From contig JANAVG010000018.1 in assembly GCA_024213275.1 (NCBI GenBank), positions 48,289 to 112,288 of the forward strand: a stretch of 64,000 nucleotides of DNA. The letters run 5' to 3'. Positions 1 to 7,410 of this stretch are shown here, piece after piece; the stretch's first letter is position 1, and every line of letters starts with the position of its first letter. The notes under the pieces were generated by a model. That model did no database searches. It was given only the letters and a program-made list of their open reading frames with translations, and was not told the DNA's origin. The position numbers were made by a program, and so were the translations under genes. The stretch is from Rossellomorea sp. BNER (GTDB lineage Bacteria; Bacillota; Bacilli; Bacillales; Bacillaceae_B).

Positions 1-26
1 GCATTGCTTCAAAAATAAGGCTATTC

Positions 27-46
27 CATTAAAGGGCCCTTTAATG
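27..46. repeat. 20-bp perfect palindrome
   Basis: CATTAAAGGGCCCTTTAATG reads the same on both strands. It lies just past the mph terminator. No function is evident; it could be an operator or part of a dispersed repeat cut by the window edge. Confidence 0.5.
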
Positions 47-47
47 A

Positions 48-90
48 AAAAAAGAAGAAGAGCATATAAATATATGCCCTTCTTTAAGGG
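48..90 (-). terminator. Terminator of the hflX-mph operon
   Basis: On the minus strand GAAGGGCATATA pairs with TATATGCTCTTC and is followed by a run of seven T, 57 to 99 bases past the mph stop codon. Confidence 0.8.
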
Positions 91-146
91 TTCTTGTAAT
101 TTACTTGATAAATTTCTTTCCCTTTCTTTTTGTTATTAACAACCAT

Positions 147-1046
147 TTAAGCCAACGCTTGTTTCGCCATCTCAATATACTCTTTTTCACCTGTTATGAG
201 TGCAAACTGTGCTAGTAGGACTGGGTATGCCGCATGGCGTTCTACGATATGTTCAACCATCCGCGGCCAAGTTCTCCCTCCTGCTGCTTCATATTTCTTC
301 ACAAAACTCTCTAGTCTGTCTTTTCCAAACACGGCACAGAAAAGGACAAAATCCGTCGCTGGATCGGATACTTTAGCCTCCGTCCAATCTAACAAACCTG
401 TAACCACGTGATCTTCATTGACCAATATATGCCCAGGATGTAGATCCCCATGAACAAATACAGAATGCTGCGGCCAATAAGAATCGTCCGATAGCCAGTT
501 TTGCCATCTATCCCAGAGCTTTTCATTTATAGCAAAGTCCTTCCTTACTCCATCCATCTGCTTGGCTAATGATTCCCTGATTTCTCTTGGTTCAGATACT
601 TTTATTCCCGCTTCATGGGCTTGTTGATGGTCGACTTTATGAAGCTCAACCATTACTTTTGCAAGTGAATCAAAAAAACGATTAGCAGGATTCTTTTCAT
701 CAATATACCAAACATATGCCTTTTCATTAGGATCAATGGTAGCTGCGGGTTTCCCTTCAAGCATTGGGTAGGCAATAAGTGTAGAACTACTTATTTCCCA
801 ACATGGTACCTGAAAATGTACTTTCCCATTTAAGAAATTTACGATTTTCTTTTCATGTGAGGCTACTTCAATGACGCTTTCTCTTCGCGGTATTCGAAGC
901 ACCCAGGGCTCTCCTTTTTGATCATTCCCAAAAGCTACTTGAAAGTCGGCTCCCGATTCATCGAATTGAATGGAATTAGCATCTAAAGTTAATCCATGCT
1001 CACCAGCTAATTCAATGATCTTTTCTTTTTCACTTATCTTGGTCAT
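147..1046 (-). CDS. mph: Macrolide 2'-phosphotransferase (Mph family)
   Basis: Aminoglycoside-phosphotransferase-fold kinase, 299 aa, the usual Mph length. Such enzymes inactivate macrolides by GTP-dependent phosphorylation of the desosamine 2'-OH in the cytoplasm. The catalytic loop HGDLHPGHI is at residues 199-207 and the metal-binding LLDWTEAKVSDPATDF stretch at about 218-233; the N-lobe carries the nucleotide-site LRIPRR. The ATG follows a GGGGGAG ribosome binding site. It sits 36 bp downstream of hflX on the same strand and is probably co-transcribed, so the antibiotic-sensing leader before hflX should also control it. It looks like the chromosomal Mph enzymes of Bacillus, though the exact subclass cannot be assigned by eye. 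Confidence 0.9.
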   Translation of the reverse strand: MTKISEKEKIIELAGEHGLTLDANSIQFDESGADFQVAFGNDQKGEPWVLRIPRRESVIEVASHEKKIVNFLNGKVHFQVPCWEISSSTLIAYPMLEGKPAATIDPNEKAYVWYIDEKNPANRFFDSLAKVMVELHKVDHQQAHEAGIKVSEPREIRESLAKQMDGVRKDFAINEKLWDRWQNWLSDDSYWPQHSVFVHGDLHPGHILVNEDHVVTGLLDWTEAKVSDPATDFVLFCAVFGKDRLESFVKKYEAAGGRTWPRMVEHIVERHAAYPVLLAQFALITGEKEYIEMAKQALA

Positions 1047-1082
1047 CGTTACTCCCCCTTTGTTTTCTTAAAATAACTTTCC

Positions 1083-2369
1083 CTAAACATTCGCTCGTTC
1101 TTCTGTGACAACATATTGCTGATATTTTTCATGGTCGATTTTTTTACAATCTAATTTAAGCTTCGTTCCTTCCGGTTCATAGCTAGTTTCTAAAACATTA
1201 GCACGTTCATTTAAATAGGAAATAATTTCTCCCTTTTCATAAGGAATCAGCATTTCACAGAGAATATAATCCTTGAAAACCTCTTGTTTAATCAGGTCAA
1301 TCATCTGATCAATCCCAATTTTTTGTTTAGCTGAAAGATACACATTACGGTCAGTAACTTTAGGAATTTCTAATTGCACAAGGTCTGCCTTATTGAAGGC
1401 ATAGATCATTGGGATATCATGGATCCCTAATTTCTTCAATGTTTCAAGAGTTGTGTCGATCATCTTTTGGTAATGTGGATTTGAGTAATCAACCACGTGG
1501 ATTAGAAGATCGGCCTCCGCCACCTCTTCAAGTGTAGATCGAAATGCTTTCACAAGATGGTGGGGTAATTTTGCTACAAATCCCACCGTATCGGTTAGTA
1601 AAAATGATTTGTTATCTGGCAGCTTTATGCTTCTAACCGAGGTATCGAGGGTGGCAAATAACATGTCTTTTTCAAACACCTGTTTATTCGTAGACTTATT
1701 GAACCTATCAACCATAGCATTCATAATCGTTGACTTCCCTGCATTTGTATACCCTACTAAGGAAACGACGGGTATTTCATTTTTCCGGCGTTGCTTACGC
1801 TGCATTTCCCGCTGTGAGACAAGGACCTCAAGCTCTTTATTTAGTGAAGTGATCCTCTCTTCGATTTTCCTGCGGTCTAATTCGAGCTTCGTTTCACCTG
1901 CTCCTCTGTTTTTCAAACCAGAACCACCGCCTTGACGTCCCAGTGATTCACGGAGACCAATTAGTCTAGGCAGCATGTATTCCAATTGTGCCACTTCAAC
2001 TTGTAGCTTCGCCTCTTTTGTTTTCGCCCTCTCTGCAAAAATATCTAGGATTAGCATCGTTCGATCAATCACCTTACAATCCAGATCGGATTCGAGGTTT
2101 TTGATTTGTGAAGGGGATAATTCATCATCAAAAACGACCACATTTGCATCCTGGTGCTCGATGAACTGTACAACCTCCTCGATTTTTCCTTTCCCAATAT
2201 AATGAGAAGTATTCACACGGTTTAATTTTTGCGAAACCATACCGACAACTTCCATCTCACAAGCAATAGCTAACTCTTTAAGCTCCTCCATCGAATATTC
2301 AAAATTTAGATCATCTTGATTCTTTAAATTTACTCCAACCAACAAAGCACGCTCTTTTTGTTCCATCAT
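1083..2369 (-). CDS. hflX: HflX-family ribosome-splitting GTPase, probable HflXr resistance type
   Basis: 428 aa. The N-terminal HflX domain (about 1-190) has the glycine-rich GRQGGGSG and GAGETKLELDRR segments and a coiled helical hairpin. The GTPase domain begins with the P-loop GYTNAGKST at about 206-214, followed by DTVG at about 260-263 and a later NKAD. HflX splits stalled 70S ribosomes, and the Listeria HflXr paralogue gives inducible resistance to macrolides and lincosamides (established knowledge). The start chosen is the ATG at 2369 behind GGAGG; an upstream in-frame ATG lacks a site. The attenuator leader and the downstream mph gene argue for an antibiotic-resistance role rather than the housekeeping one. 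That distinction is inference. Confidence 0.9.
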   Translation of the reverse strand: MMEQKERALLVGVNLKNQDDLNFEYSMEELKELAIACEMEVVGMVSQKLNRVNTSHYIGKGKIEEVVQFIEHQDANVVVFDDELSPSQIKNLESDLDCKVIDRTMLILDIFAERAKTKEAKLQVEVAQLEYMLPRLIGLRESLGRQGGGSGLKNRGAGETKLELDRRKIEERITSLNKELEVLVSQREMQRKQRRKNEIPVVSLVGYTNAGKSTIMNAMVDRFNKSTNKQVFEKDMLFATLDTSVRSIKLPDNKSFLLTDTVGFVAKLPHHLVKAFRSTLEEVAEADLLIHVVDYSNPHYQKMIDTTLETLKKLGIHDIPMIYAFNKADLVQLEIPKVTDRNVYLSAKQKIGIDQMIDLIKQEVFKDYILCEMLIPYEKGEIISYLNERANVLETSYEPEGTKLKLDCKKIDHEKYQQYVVTEERANV

Positions 2370-2394
2370 ATATATGTTTCCTCCATTCAATTTT

Positions 2395-2430
2395 CATAAT
2401 AAAAAACACAGACCCATTGCCTGTGTTTTG
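2395..2430 (-). terminator. Second leader terminator, directly before hflX
   Basis: On the minus strand AAAACACAG and CTGTGTTTT form a perfect 9-bp stem with a 9-nt loop, and the stem runs into six T. It ends about 25 nt before the hflX start, so it can cut transcription before the gene. It is the second of two terminators between the promoter and hflX. Confidence 0.75.
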
Positions 2431-2497
2431 AGTAACGGAAGAAAACATGTAAACAAAGAAGCCTAACTTGAATGAACAAGCTACACCTTCCCTGAAT

Positions 2498-2557
2498 TTA
2501 TCGGTCCTCCAAATGGACGGTAGGAGTTAATCCTGACACATACATATCAGCGATCAT
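2498..2557 (-). CDS. Second leader ORF upstream of hflX (19 aa)
   Basis: Short ORF MIADMYVSGLTPTVHLEDR with a strong GGAGAGG site (2567-2573) nine bases before the ATG. It lies between the two leader terminators. Translation of it could affect folding of the second terminator. I recognise no arrest motif. It is proposed from the ribosome binding site and position only. Confidence 0.45.
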   Translation of the reverse strand: MIADMYVSGLTPTVHLEDR

Positions 2558-2589
2558 AAACCAAAACCTCTCCATTAGATATTTAGTTA

Positions 2590-2670
2590 CTATTTTTAAG
2601 ACGACAAAAAGAGGGCTGAGTCGTCTCGCCCTCTTTTTACGTATCGTAATTTGAGTTCCCTTAAAAATAG
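2590..2670 (-). promoter_or_regulatory. Attenuator of the hflX-mph leader, terminator 1
   Basis: On the minus strand the 11-bp stem AAAAAGAGGGC/GCCCTCTTTTT (2606-2616 with 2628-2638) ends in a T-run and is a strong intrinsic terminator. It is enclosed by a perfect 11-nt inverted repeat, CTATTTTTAAG at 2590-2600 and CTTAAAAATAG at 2660-2670. GACGAC and GTCGTC around the terminator offer an alternative pairing. This arrangement behind a leader peptide is typical of ribosome-mediated attenuation. Confidence 0.75.
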
Positions 2671-2724
2671 GCAGACCAATCCCGTTAACCCTGCACACAG
2701 GCAGAGTCTTCGAACACTATTCAA

Positions 2725-2766
2725 TTAGTGGTTCAAAGCGCGGAATCGTAGTCTAATAGTTGCCAT
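2725..2766 (-). CDS. Antibiotic-sensing leader peptide, ErmDL-like (13 aa)
   Basis: The ORF encodes MATIRLRFRALNH, with a GGAGGG ribosome binding site at 2776-2781. It shares the RLRF-x-x-LN core with the ErmD leader peptide MTHSMRLRFPTLNQ, as I recall it. R-L-R and R-F-R are the +X+ motifs at which macrolide- or ketolide-bound ribosomes stall. Stalling here would precede the terminator at 2606-2638 and could redirect RNA folding to let hflX-mph be read. It is too short for normal gene calling. Confidence 0.8.
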   Translation of the reverse strand: MATIRLRFRALNH

Positions 2767-2801
2767 TTTAGGAAACCCTCCGTTCATTAAAAGTTAGGGA
2801 T

Positions 2802-2812
2802 ATTATAACATA
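2802..2812 (-). promoter_or_regulatory. Extended -10 promoter of the hflX-mph operon
   Basis: The minus strand reads TGTTATAAT, an exact TGnTATAAT extended -10 element. No good -35 is visible, as is usual for extended -10 promoters. The transcript would start near 2795, about 30 nt before the leader peptide. Confidence 0.65.
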
Positions 2813-2901
2813 TTGTTTTTGATCCGGCTAGTGTTTTTGGAAAATTATGAGTATTGTTTATGAGGGTAGCTAGAACCAGCATCAATAAACTGACTTTTTC
2901 G

Positions 2902-3016
2902 ATTAATTTGTCCAATTTTGGCGTTAATTTGTCCGTAAGCTCAGATAATTTGTCCGTCGCACCATTTTATTTGTCCAAAACCTCTAATATATTGACCGTT
3001 CGACTAAATTCGACTC
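2902..3016. repeat. Direct repeat block A flanking the NERD gene
   Basis: About 110 bp containing four ATTTGTCC units, ending in ATATTGACCGTTCGACTAAA. It matches block B at 4099-4210 in the same orientation at most positions. The two copies bracket the NERD-domain pseudogene. Confidence 0.75.
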
Positions 3017-3031
3017 ATTTCACAACTCACA

Positions 3032-4005
3032 CTAACCATCAAGCAATCTGGAAAGATCGTAAACTCTGCCTTTCGTTCCCCCTGTAAATGGACAGTTTAG
3101 TGATGACAAGATCTTATTGGCAACCGATGTAGAAGAAATCAAACAAAACTCTCTTAGTTGACGATTGGTGATGGACGGCCCAAATAAACGTGCAAAGTCC
3201 TTTAAAGCCTCGATATAGGCTATGGAATCGACGTACAAGCATTGATCACATCTCCATCTTCTGTTTTTCTTTTTCATCTTAAATGTTCCACATTGCCTGC
3301 ATTCAACACCTTTTAAAATGTCATTCGATTTTAGGGAATATCGATCAAAAACATCGATCGCTTGGGGAACGTTTTGCTTTAATAAAGCTCTTTTCACTCT
3401 ATTCATGTCCTTTAAGTGTAGGATTTCATTAGGAAAGCTACTTAAAATTTCGTTTATTCGAAAAGGGACTCTGGCTGCGTGTAAAATCGTATTAGATAGA
3501 GTGCTGTCATTTGATTTAATTACAGTGTTGGGGTTGCTAATGACTACTAGAGGAATCAGCGGCATTACGGGAGTACTAAGTTTTGAAAATGTTTTCTTTA
3601 ATAAGGCGGATTGTCGTTCAATCTGTAATAATGGATCCGGAAATCCTTCCTCTACGCCTTCTTTTGTTTTTCGAATAAATTGCTTAAACTTCCTTTCAAA
3701 AAAGATCGTGCCTGAAATATTCTTTATTTCTAGAAAAATAGAAACTGAGGGGGTCAAAATTAGCGTATCAAGTTGGAAAATTTATCCTTGTGGGGTAAAC
3801 GGAGATCGTGAAATAGGAAGGTATTTTTATTTTCGATTTGATCAGCGAGGTAATAGTCAATAGACTTTTCTCCATTATAACCGGCTCTAAATTTTAGATA
3901 GTCTTTTTCAATTAAAGGCCGACTTGGATGCTGGGGCTTTATTCTTTTGAGTAAAGTTTCTAGCTGCGTGAGGAATATGGAGGGTTTTCTTGCCTTAATA
4001 ATCAA
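3032..4005 (-). pseudogene. NERD-domain (nuclease-related) protein, frameshifted
   Basis: Two adjacent reading frames (4005-3760 and 3757-3032) make one protein. The N-terminal part ends in a HDLRLP motif and the second part continues with TPSVSIFLEIKNISGT, the conserved NERD core. A single missing T in the TTTT run near 3785 explains the break; restoring it gives KFFQLDTLILTPS. The C-terminal part has a CxxC-x12-CxxC zinc ribbon (CRQC...CDQC) followed by a helical region. NERD proteins are putative nucleases found widely in Bacillus; their role is not settled. It may be a true pseudogene or a sequencing error in a homopolymer. Confidence 0.8.
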
Positions 4006-4098
4006 TAGATCACTCCTTTTGTATAAGAATTATAGTTTTATTCTATTGTTCCATAACGGATTCCTTCTTTTCGGCATGATTATTTATTCGGAGGACTA

Positions 4099-4210
4099 TA
4101 ATTTGTCCAATTTCGGCGTTAATTTGTCCGTTTGCCTAGATAATTTGTCCGTCACTCCACTTTATTTGTCCAAAACCACTAATATATTGACCGTTCGACA
4201 AACCTCGACT
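4099..4210. repeat. Direct repeat block B flanking the NERD gene
   Basis: This block has the same four-unit ATTTGTCC pattern and the same tail (ATATTGACCGTTCGACAAA) as block A at 2902-3016, in the same orientation. The spacing between blocks is about 1.2 kb, just the length of the NERD gene. Confidence 0.75.
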
Positions 4211-4385
4211 TCAATTTCCCGATTTATGTAAACATCCCTTTACAAAATTAATTCACCACATTCAAAATAATGTAAAAGAACTACATCTAAGTACCTAACC
4301 AATCTTTAAATGCCTCATTTCGCAAAAACCAATTCCCCCATCATTTCAAGAGTCCTTTTACCCACTAATAAAACAATCAAAAAAG

Positions 4386-4459
4386 TTAACAATCTTCATT
4401 GTTTTTTAACAATAGTTTACATTTAATTCATTAAAATTCGCCTGAATTATCACTACAAT
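4386..4459 (+). promoter_or_regulatory. PhoP-box-like repeats and -10 of phoX
   Basis: TTAACA (4386), TTCATT (4395), TTAACA (4406), TTTACA (4416) and TTCATT (4427) recur every 9 to 11 bases, close to the TT(A/C/T)A(C/T)A direct repeats bound by PhoP in Bacillus. TACAAT at 4454-4459 could be the -10. This predicts induction by phosphate starvation. Confidence 0.6.
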
Positions 4460-4505
4460 AGGAGGTGTTAAGAAATTCTACATATTTCGCAGGGGAGTGC
4501 TTAGA

Positions 4506-6128
4506 ATGGATCGTCGTTTATTTTTAACATACGTTGGTAGCGGAACTGCTGCTTTAGTTGCCGCTTCAACTGGACTTGGAGCTTTATCCAATACAGCAGA
4601 TGCTAAAAAACATGGCAAAGGTCATGGTAATGGTGGCGGGAAACCACTTACAACACCATTTAAACCCATTGATCGTACATGGGAAAACGATTTAGTTTTG
4701 TCAAAAGGCTATAAATACAATATCGTCGCTTCTTATGGAGATAAAATCAACTCTAAAGGGGAAATTTTCGGGGATGCCGCTGACCTTACTGTTTACTTCC
4801 CTATCGATAGTTTAGAGGGAGGCAGCGATTCAGAGGAAGGGTTAATCTGGGTGAACCACGAATTCCCTGAACCTGGTAACTACATGGAGATTCTAGGAAT
4901 CAATGAATCTTATGACTCTGTTAAAGAAAAGCTTTCACAATCTAAATATCCTCAGTTGCTAGAAATGGAAAAGGTAGCTGTTGGTGGTTCTGTCATTCGT
5001 GTAAAAAAAGAAAACGGTGAGTGGAAATTAGTTCAAGATGATACTTATAACCGTCGTGTTGATGGGAAAACTCCTATTCAATTGACTGGTCCTGCACGTG
5101 GAAGTAAGTCCGTTAAAGGGGCAACTACTGTTGAAGGTTCTCTTGGAAACTGTAGTGGCGGCCGGACATTATGGGATACGGCCTTATCTTGTGAAGAGAA
5201 CACAGAATATGGTGCCGACTATGGTTGGCCTAATTTCACGGATGAGCATTACGGATGGGTTGTTGAAGTCGATCCATTTGATGCTTCAAAACCGGTTCGC
5301 AAGCATACTGCATTAGGCCGCTTCGCTCATGAGAACGCAGCTATGGGCTTAACAAAAGACGGTAAAGTAGTCGTTTATATGGGTGACGACAGCCGTGATG
5401 AGTGCTTCTACAAATTCGTAAGTGAAAAGAAATTCAATAAAAATAATCGTGATGCTAACTTTGATCTTTTAGAAAAAGGAACTTTATATGTAGCGAATCT
5501 TGGCAAGCAAGAATGGATTGCCCTTGATTATGCAACAAATTCGGAATTACAAAAAGAATTTGATGACCAAGCAGATGTATTAACAAATGCTCGTAAAGCA
5601 GCAAAAATTGTCGGAGGAACACGATTGGACCGTCCAGAAGATGTTGAAATCCATCCAGAAGACGGAAGTGTTTTCTTATCCTTAACAAATAATTCGGATC
5701 ACGGAAACTTCCATGGCCAAATTATCCGTTTTGCGCCTGAACATGACGACCACGGAAGTGATTCATTTACTTTTGAAGTATTTGTGGCAGGCGGACAACA
5801 AAGTGGGATCACTTGTCCAGATAACCTTCACTTTGATAGTAAAGGAAACCTGTGGGTCGTAGAAGACTTTGCTGCTACGGAAGATAATATGTATGCAGCA
5901 TACAAAAACTGCGGTGTGTTCATGATTCCAACCGATGGTAAAGAATATGGGATCCCACACCAATTTGCCTCAGGTCCACAAGGCTCTGAAGTGACAGGTC
6001 CATGGTTAACGCCTGACGAGAAAACATTATTCCTAGATGTTCAGCATCCAGCTACATGGAACCGATATCCAGGACAAAAGTTCGGTCGTTCTTGCTTAGT
6101 TGCGATTCAAGGTGGCCGTTTCAAATAA
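4506..6128 (+). CDS. phoX: Tat-exported alkaline phosphatase, PhoX family (DUF839)
   Basis: 540 aa. The N-terminus MDRRLFLTYVGSGTAAL is a twin-arginine signal (RRLFL followed by a hydrophobic stretch and an alanine-rich cleavage region). The body is a DUF839/PhoX beta-propeller with WVNHE, GNCSGGRTLWDTALSCEEN and RPEDVEIHPEDG segments that supply Ca/Fe ligands in this family. It releases phosphate from phosphoesters outside the membrane. The ATG at 4506 is favoured over the upstream GTG at 4497, which overlaps the AGGGGAG site. PhoP-like repeats lie upstream, and tatA-tatC follow, as with phoD-tatAd-tatCd of B. subtilis. This suggests a dedicated translocase. Confidence 0.9.
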   Translation: MDRRLFLTYVGSGTAALVAASTGLGALSNTADAKKHGKGHGNGGGKPLTTPFKPIDRTWENDLVLSKGYKYNIVASYGDKINSKGEIFGDAADLTVYFPIDSLEGGSDSEEGLIWVNHEFPEPGNYMEILGINESYDSVKEKLSQSKYPQLLEMEKVAVGGSVIRVKKENGEWKLVQDDTYNRRVDGKTPIQLTGPARGSKSVKGATTVEGSLGNCSGGRTLWDTALSCEENTEYGADYGWPNFTDEHYGWVVEVDPFDASKPVRKHTALGRFAHENAAMGLTKDGKVVVYMGDDSRDECFYKFVSEKKFNKNNRDANFDLLEKGTLYVANLGKQEWIALDYATNSELQKEFDDQADVLTNARKAAKIVGGTRLDRPEDVEIHPEDGSVFLSLTNNSDHGNFHGQIIRFAPEHDDHGSDSFTFEVFVAGGQQSGITCPDNLHFDSKGNLWVVEDFAATEDNMYAAYKNCGVFMIPTDGKEYGIPHQFASGPQGSEVTGPWLTPDEKTLFLDVQHPATWNRYPGQKFGRSCLVAIQGGRFK

Positions 6129-6155
6129 AACGCATTTGCATGGGAGGAGTTTTGG

Positions 6156-6344
6156 ATGATCATCGTTTGTTCTAAACATGTAAAGGAAGGTTTAGAGATC
6201 ATTCACCTTCCGCATATTCACTTCATTTCAAATGAGGATAAGGAATTTGGGAATTACAGATGCCATATTTGTTGTGAAAAAGCGGATTACAAATTGTTTA
6301 ACTTTTTTCCTCAAAATAAATTAACACTAGAAAATGTAATATGA
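6156..6344 (+). CDS. Small CxxH/CxxC putative metal-binding protein
   Basis: 62 aa, between phoX and tatA with a GGAGG-type site. It has CSKH at residues 5-8 and CHICC near 36-40, the layout of the CxxH/CxxC (BA_5709, YyzF-like) small-protein family, and probably binds zinc. No transmembrane segment or signal. Gaps of 27 bp to phoX and 16 bp to tatA place it inside the operon. Its function is unknown. It could help PhoX or Tat, or be a passenger. Confidence 0.7.
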   Translation: MIIVCSKHVKEGLEIIHLPHIHFISNEDKEFGNYRCHICCEKADYKLFNFFPQNKLTLENVI

Positions 6345-6360
6345 AATGGAGGTATCATGA

Positions 6361-6570
6361 ATGCTACAAAATATTGGAATTCCAGGATTAATCCTTGTAC
6401 TAGTTATTGCTTTGATTGTGTTCGGTCCTTCTAAATTACCGGAAATCGGCCGCGCATTCGGTTCAACACTAAAAGAATTCAAAAAGTCTACACGTGATCT
6501 AGTTTCAGATGACGACAGTAGTAATGAAGAGAAAGATAAATTTAAGAATAAAGATAAGAAAGCAGTTTAG
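6361..6570 (+). CDS. tatA: Sec-independent translocase subunit TatA
   Basis: 69 aa. One N-terminal membrane helix (about 4-20), then the [22 protein letters not shown] hinge and amphipathic helix, then a charged tail rich in D, E and K. This is the standard TatA plan. It forms the pore-like oligomer that moves folded Tat substrates across the membrane. GGAGG precedes the ATG. It sits upstream of tatC and downstream of phoX, so PhoX is its likely main cargo. Confidence 0.93.
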   Translation: MLQNIGIPGLILVLVIALIVFGPSKLPEIGRAFGSTLKEFKKSTRDLVSDDDSSNEEKDKFKNKDKKAV

Positions 6571-6643
6571 TAAAAAGAATGGGGAGATGTAAGTCATTTT
6601 TAACATGCTTGCATCTTCTTTTTTGCAAGAGGGAGTGATATTA

Positions 6644-7372
6644 ATGGATACCCAGGATATGAATTTAGTCAGTCATTTAGAGGAATTACGAAAACGCCTG
6701 ATCATAACACTAGGATTTTTCATACTTTTATTTATCCTAGCATTTATTTATGTTGAAAATATCTACCAATGGTTAGTGCAAGATTTATCGATAAAGCTTG
6801 CTGTTCTTGGTCCAAGTGATATCATCTGGGTCTATTTCATTCTTGCCGGGGTCATTGCCATTGCTGGTTCGATTCCTGTTGCCGCACACCAAGTATGGCT
6901 CTTTGTTCGACCAGCCTTAAACGATAAGGAGCAGAAGATTACATTAGCTTATATTCCGGCTCTGTTTATTCTATTCATTTTAGGGATTGGCTTTGGGTAT
7001 TTCATTATTTTCCCCATTGTCTTAAACTTCCTGCTATCATTGACAGAGGATATGGTGATGACCTTCTTCACGACCGAAAAGTACTTTCGCTTTTTGATCC
7101 ATATGACTCTACCATTCGGGTTTTTATTTGAACTTCCAGTAATCATTATGTTCTTAACAAGTCTTGGAGTCTTAAACCCTTACCGTTTACAAAAAATTAG
7201 AAAGTACGCTTATTTCATTTTAATCGTAACGGCTGTTCTCATCACGCCGCCAGATATTCTGTCAGATATTCTAGTCATCATTCCACTACTGTTTTTATAT
7301 GAGTGTAGTGTATTATTATCAAAGGTCGTTTTCCGAAGAAAGCTGAAAAGAAACGAATTATCTTATGAATAA
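6644..7372 (+). CDS. tatC: Twin-arginine translocase subunit TatC
   Basis: 242 aa from the ATG at 6644, which has GAGGGAGTG at the right distance; the in-frame ATG at 6605 has none. The N-terminal SHLEELRKRLI motif is the signal-binding face of TatC, and six membrane helices follow. It recognises the twin-arginine signal and recruits TatA. Last gene of the phoX-tatAC cluster; a strong terminator follows at 7381. Confidence 0.93.
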   Translation: MDTQDMNLVSHLEELRKRLIITLGFFILLFILAFIYVENIYQWLVQDLSIKLAVLGPSDIIWVYFILAGVIAIAGSIPVAAHQVWLFVRPALNDKEQKITLAYIPALFILFILGIGFGYFIIFPIVLNFLLSLTEDMVMTFFTTEKYFRFLIHMTLPFGFLFELPVIIMFLTSLGVLNPYRLQKIRKYAYFILIVTAVLITPPDILSDILVIIPLLFLYECSVLLSKVVFRRKLKRNELSYE

Positions 7373-7380
7373 GCGTTTTA

Positions 7381-7410
7381 ACAGGTTGCCGTTACTGGCA
7401 ACCTGTTCTT
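7381..7410. terminator. Bidirectional terminator between tatC and menC
   Basis: ACAGGTTGCC pairs with GGCAACCTGT around the loop GTTACT, with T-rich flanks on both strands. It serves the two convergent genes. Confidence 0.85.

Noticed and set aside
2498..2698. 66-codon minus-strand open frame before hflX
   Set aside because: It overlaps the attenuator terminator and has no ribosome binding site at its first start. Only the last 20 codons (2498-2557), with their own site, are plausible as a leader ORF.
2902..4210. Possible insertion sequence around the NERD gene
   Set aside because: The repeats are direct, not inverted, and no transposase is present. Kept only as a repeat-framed gene.
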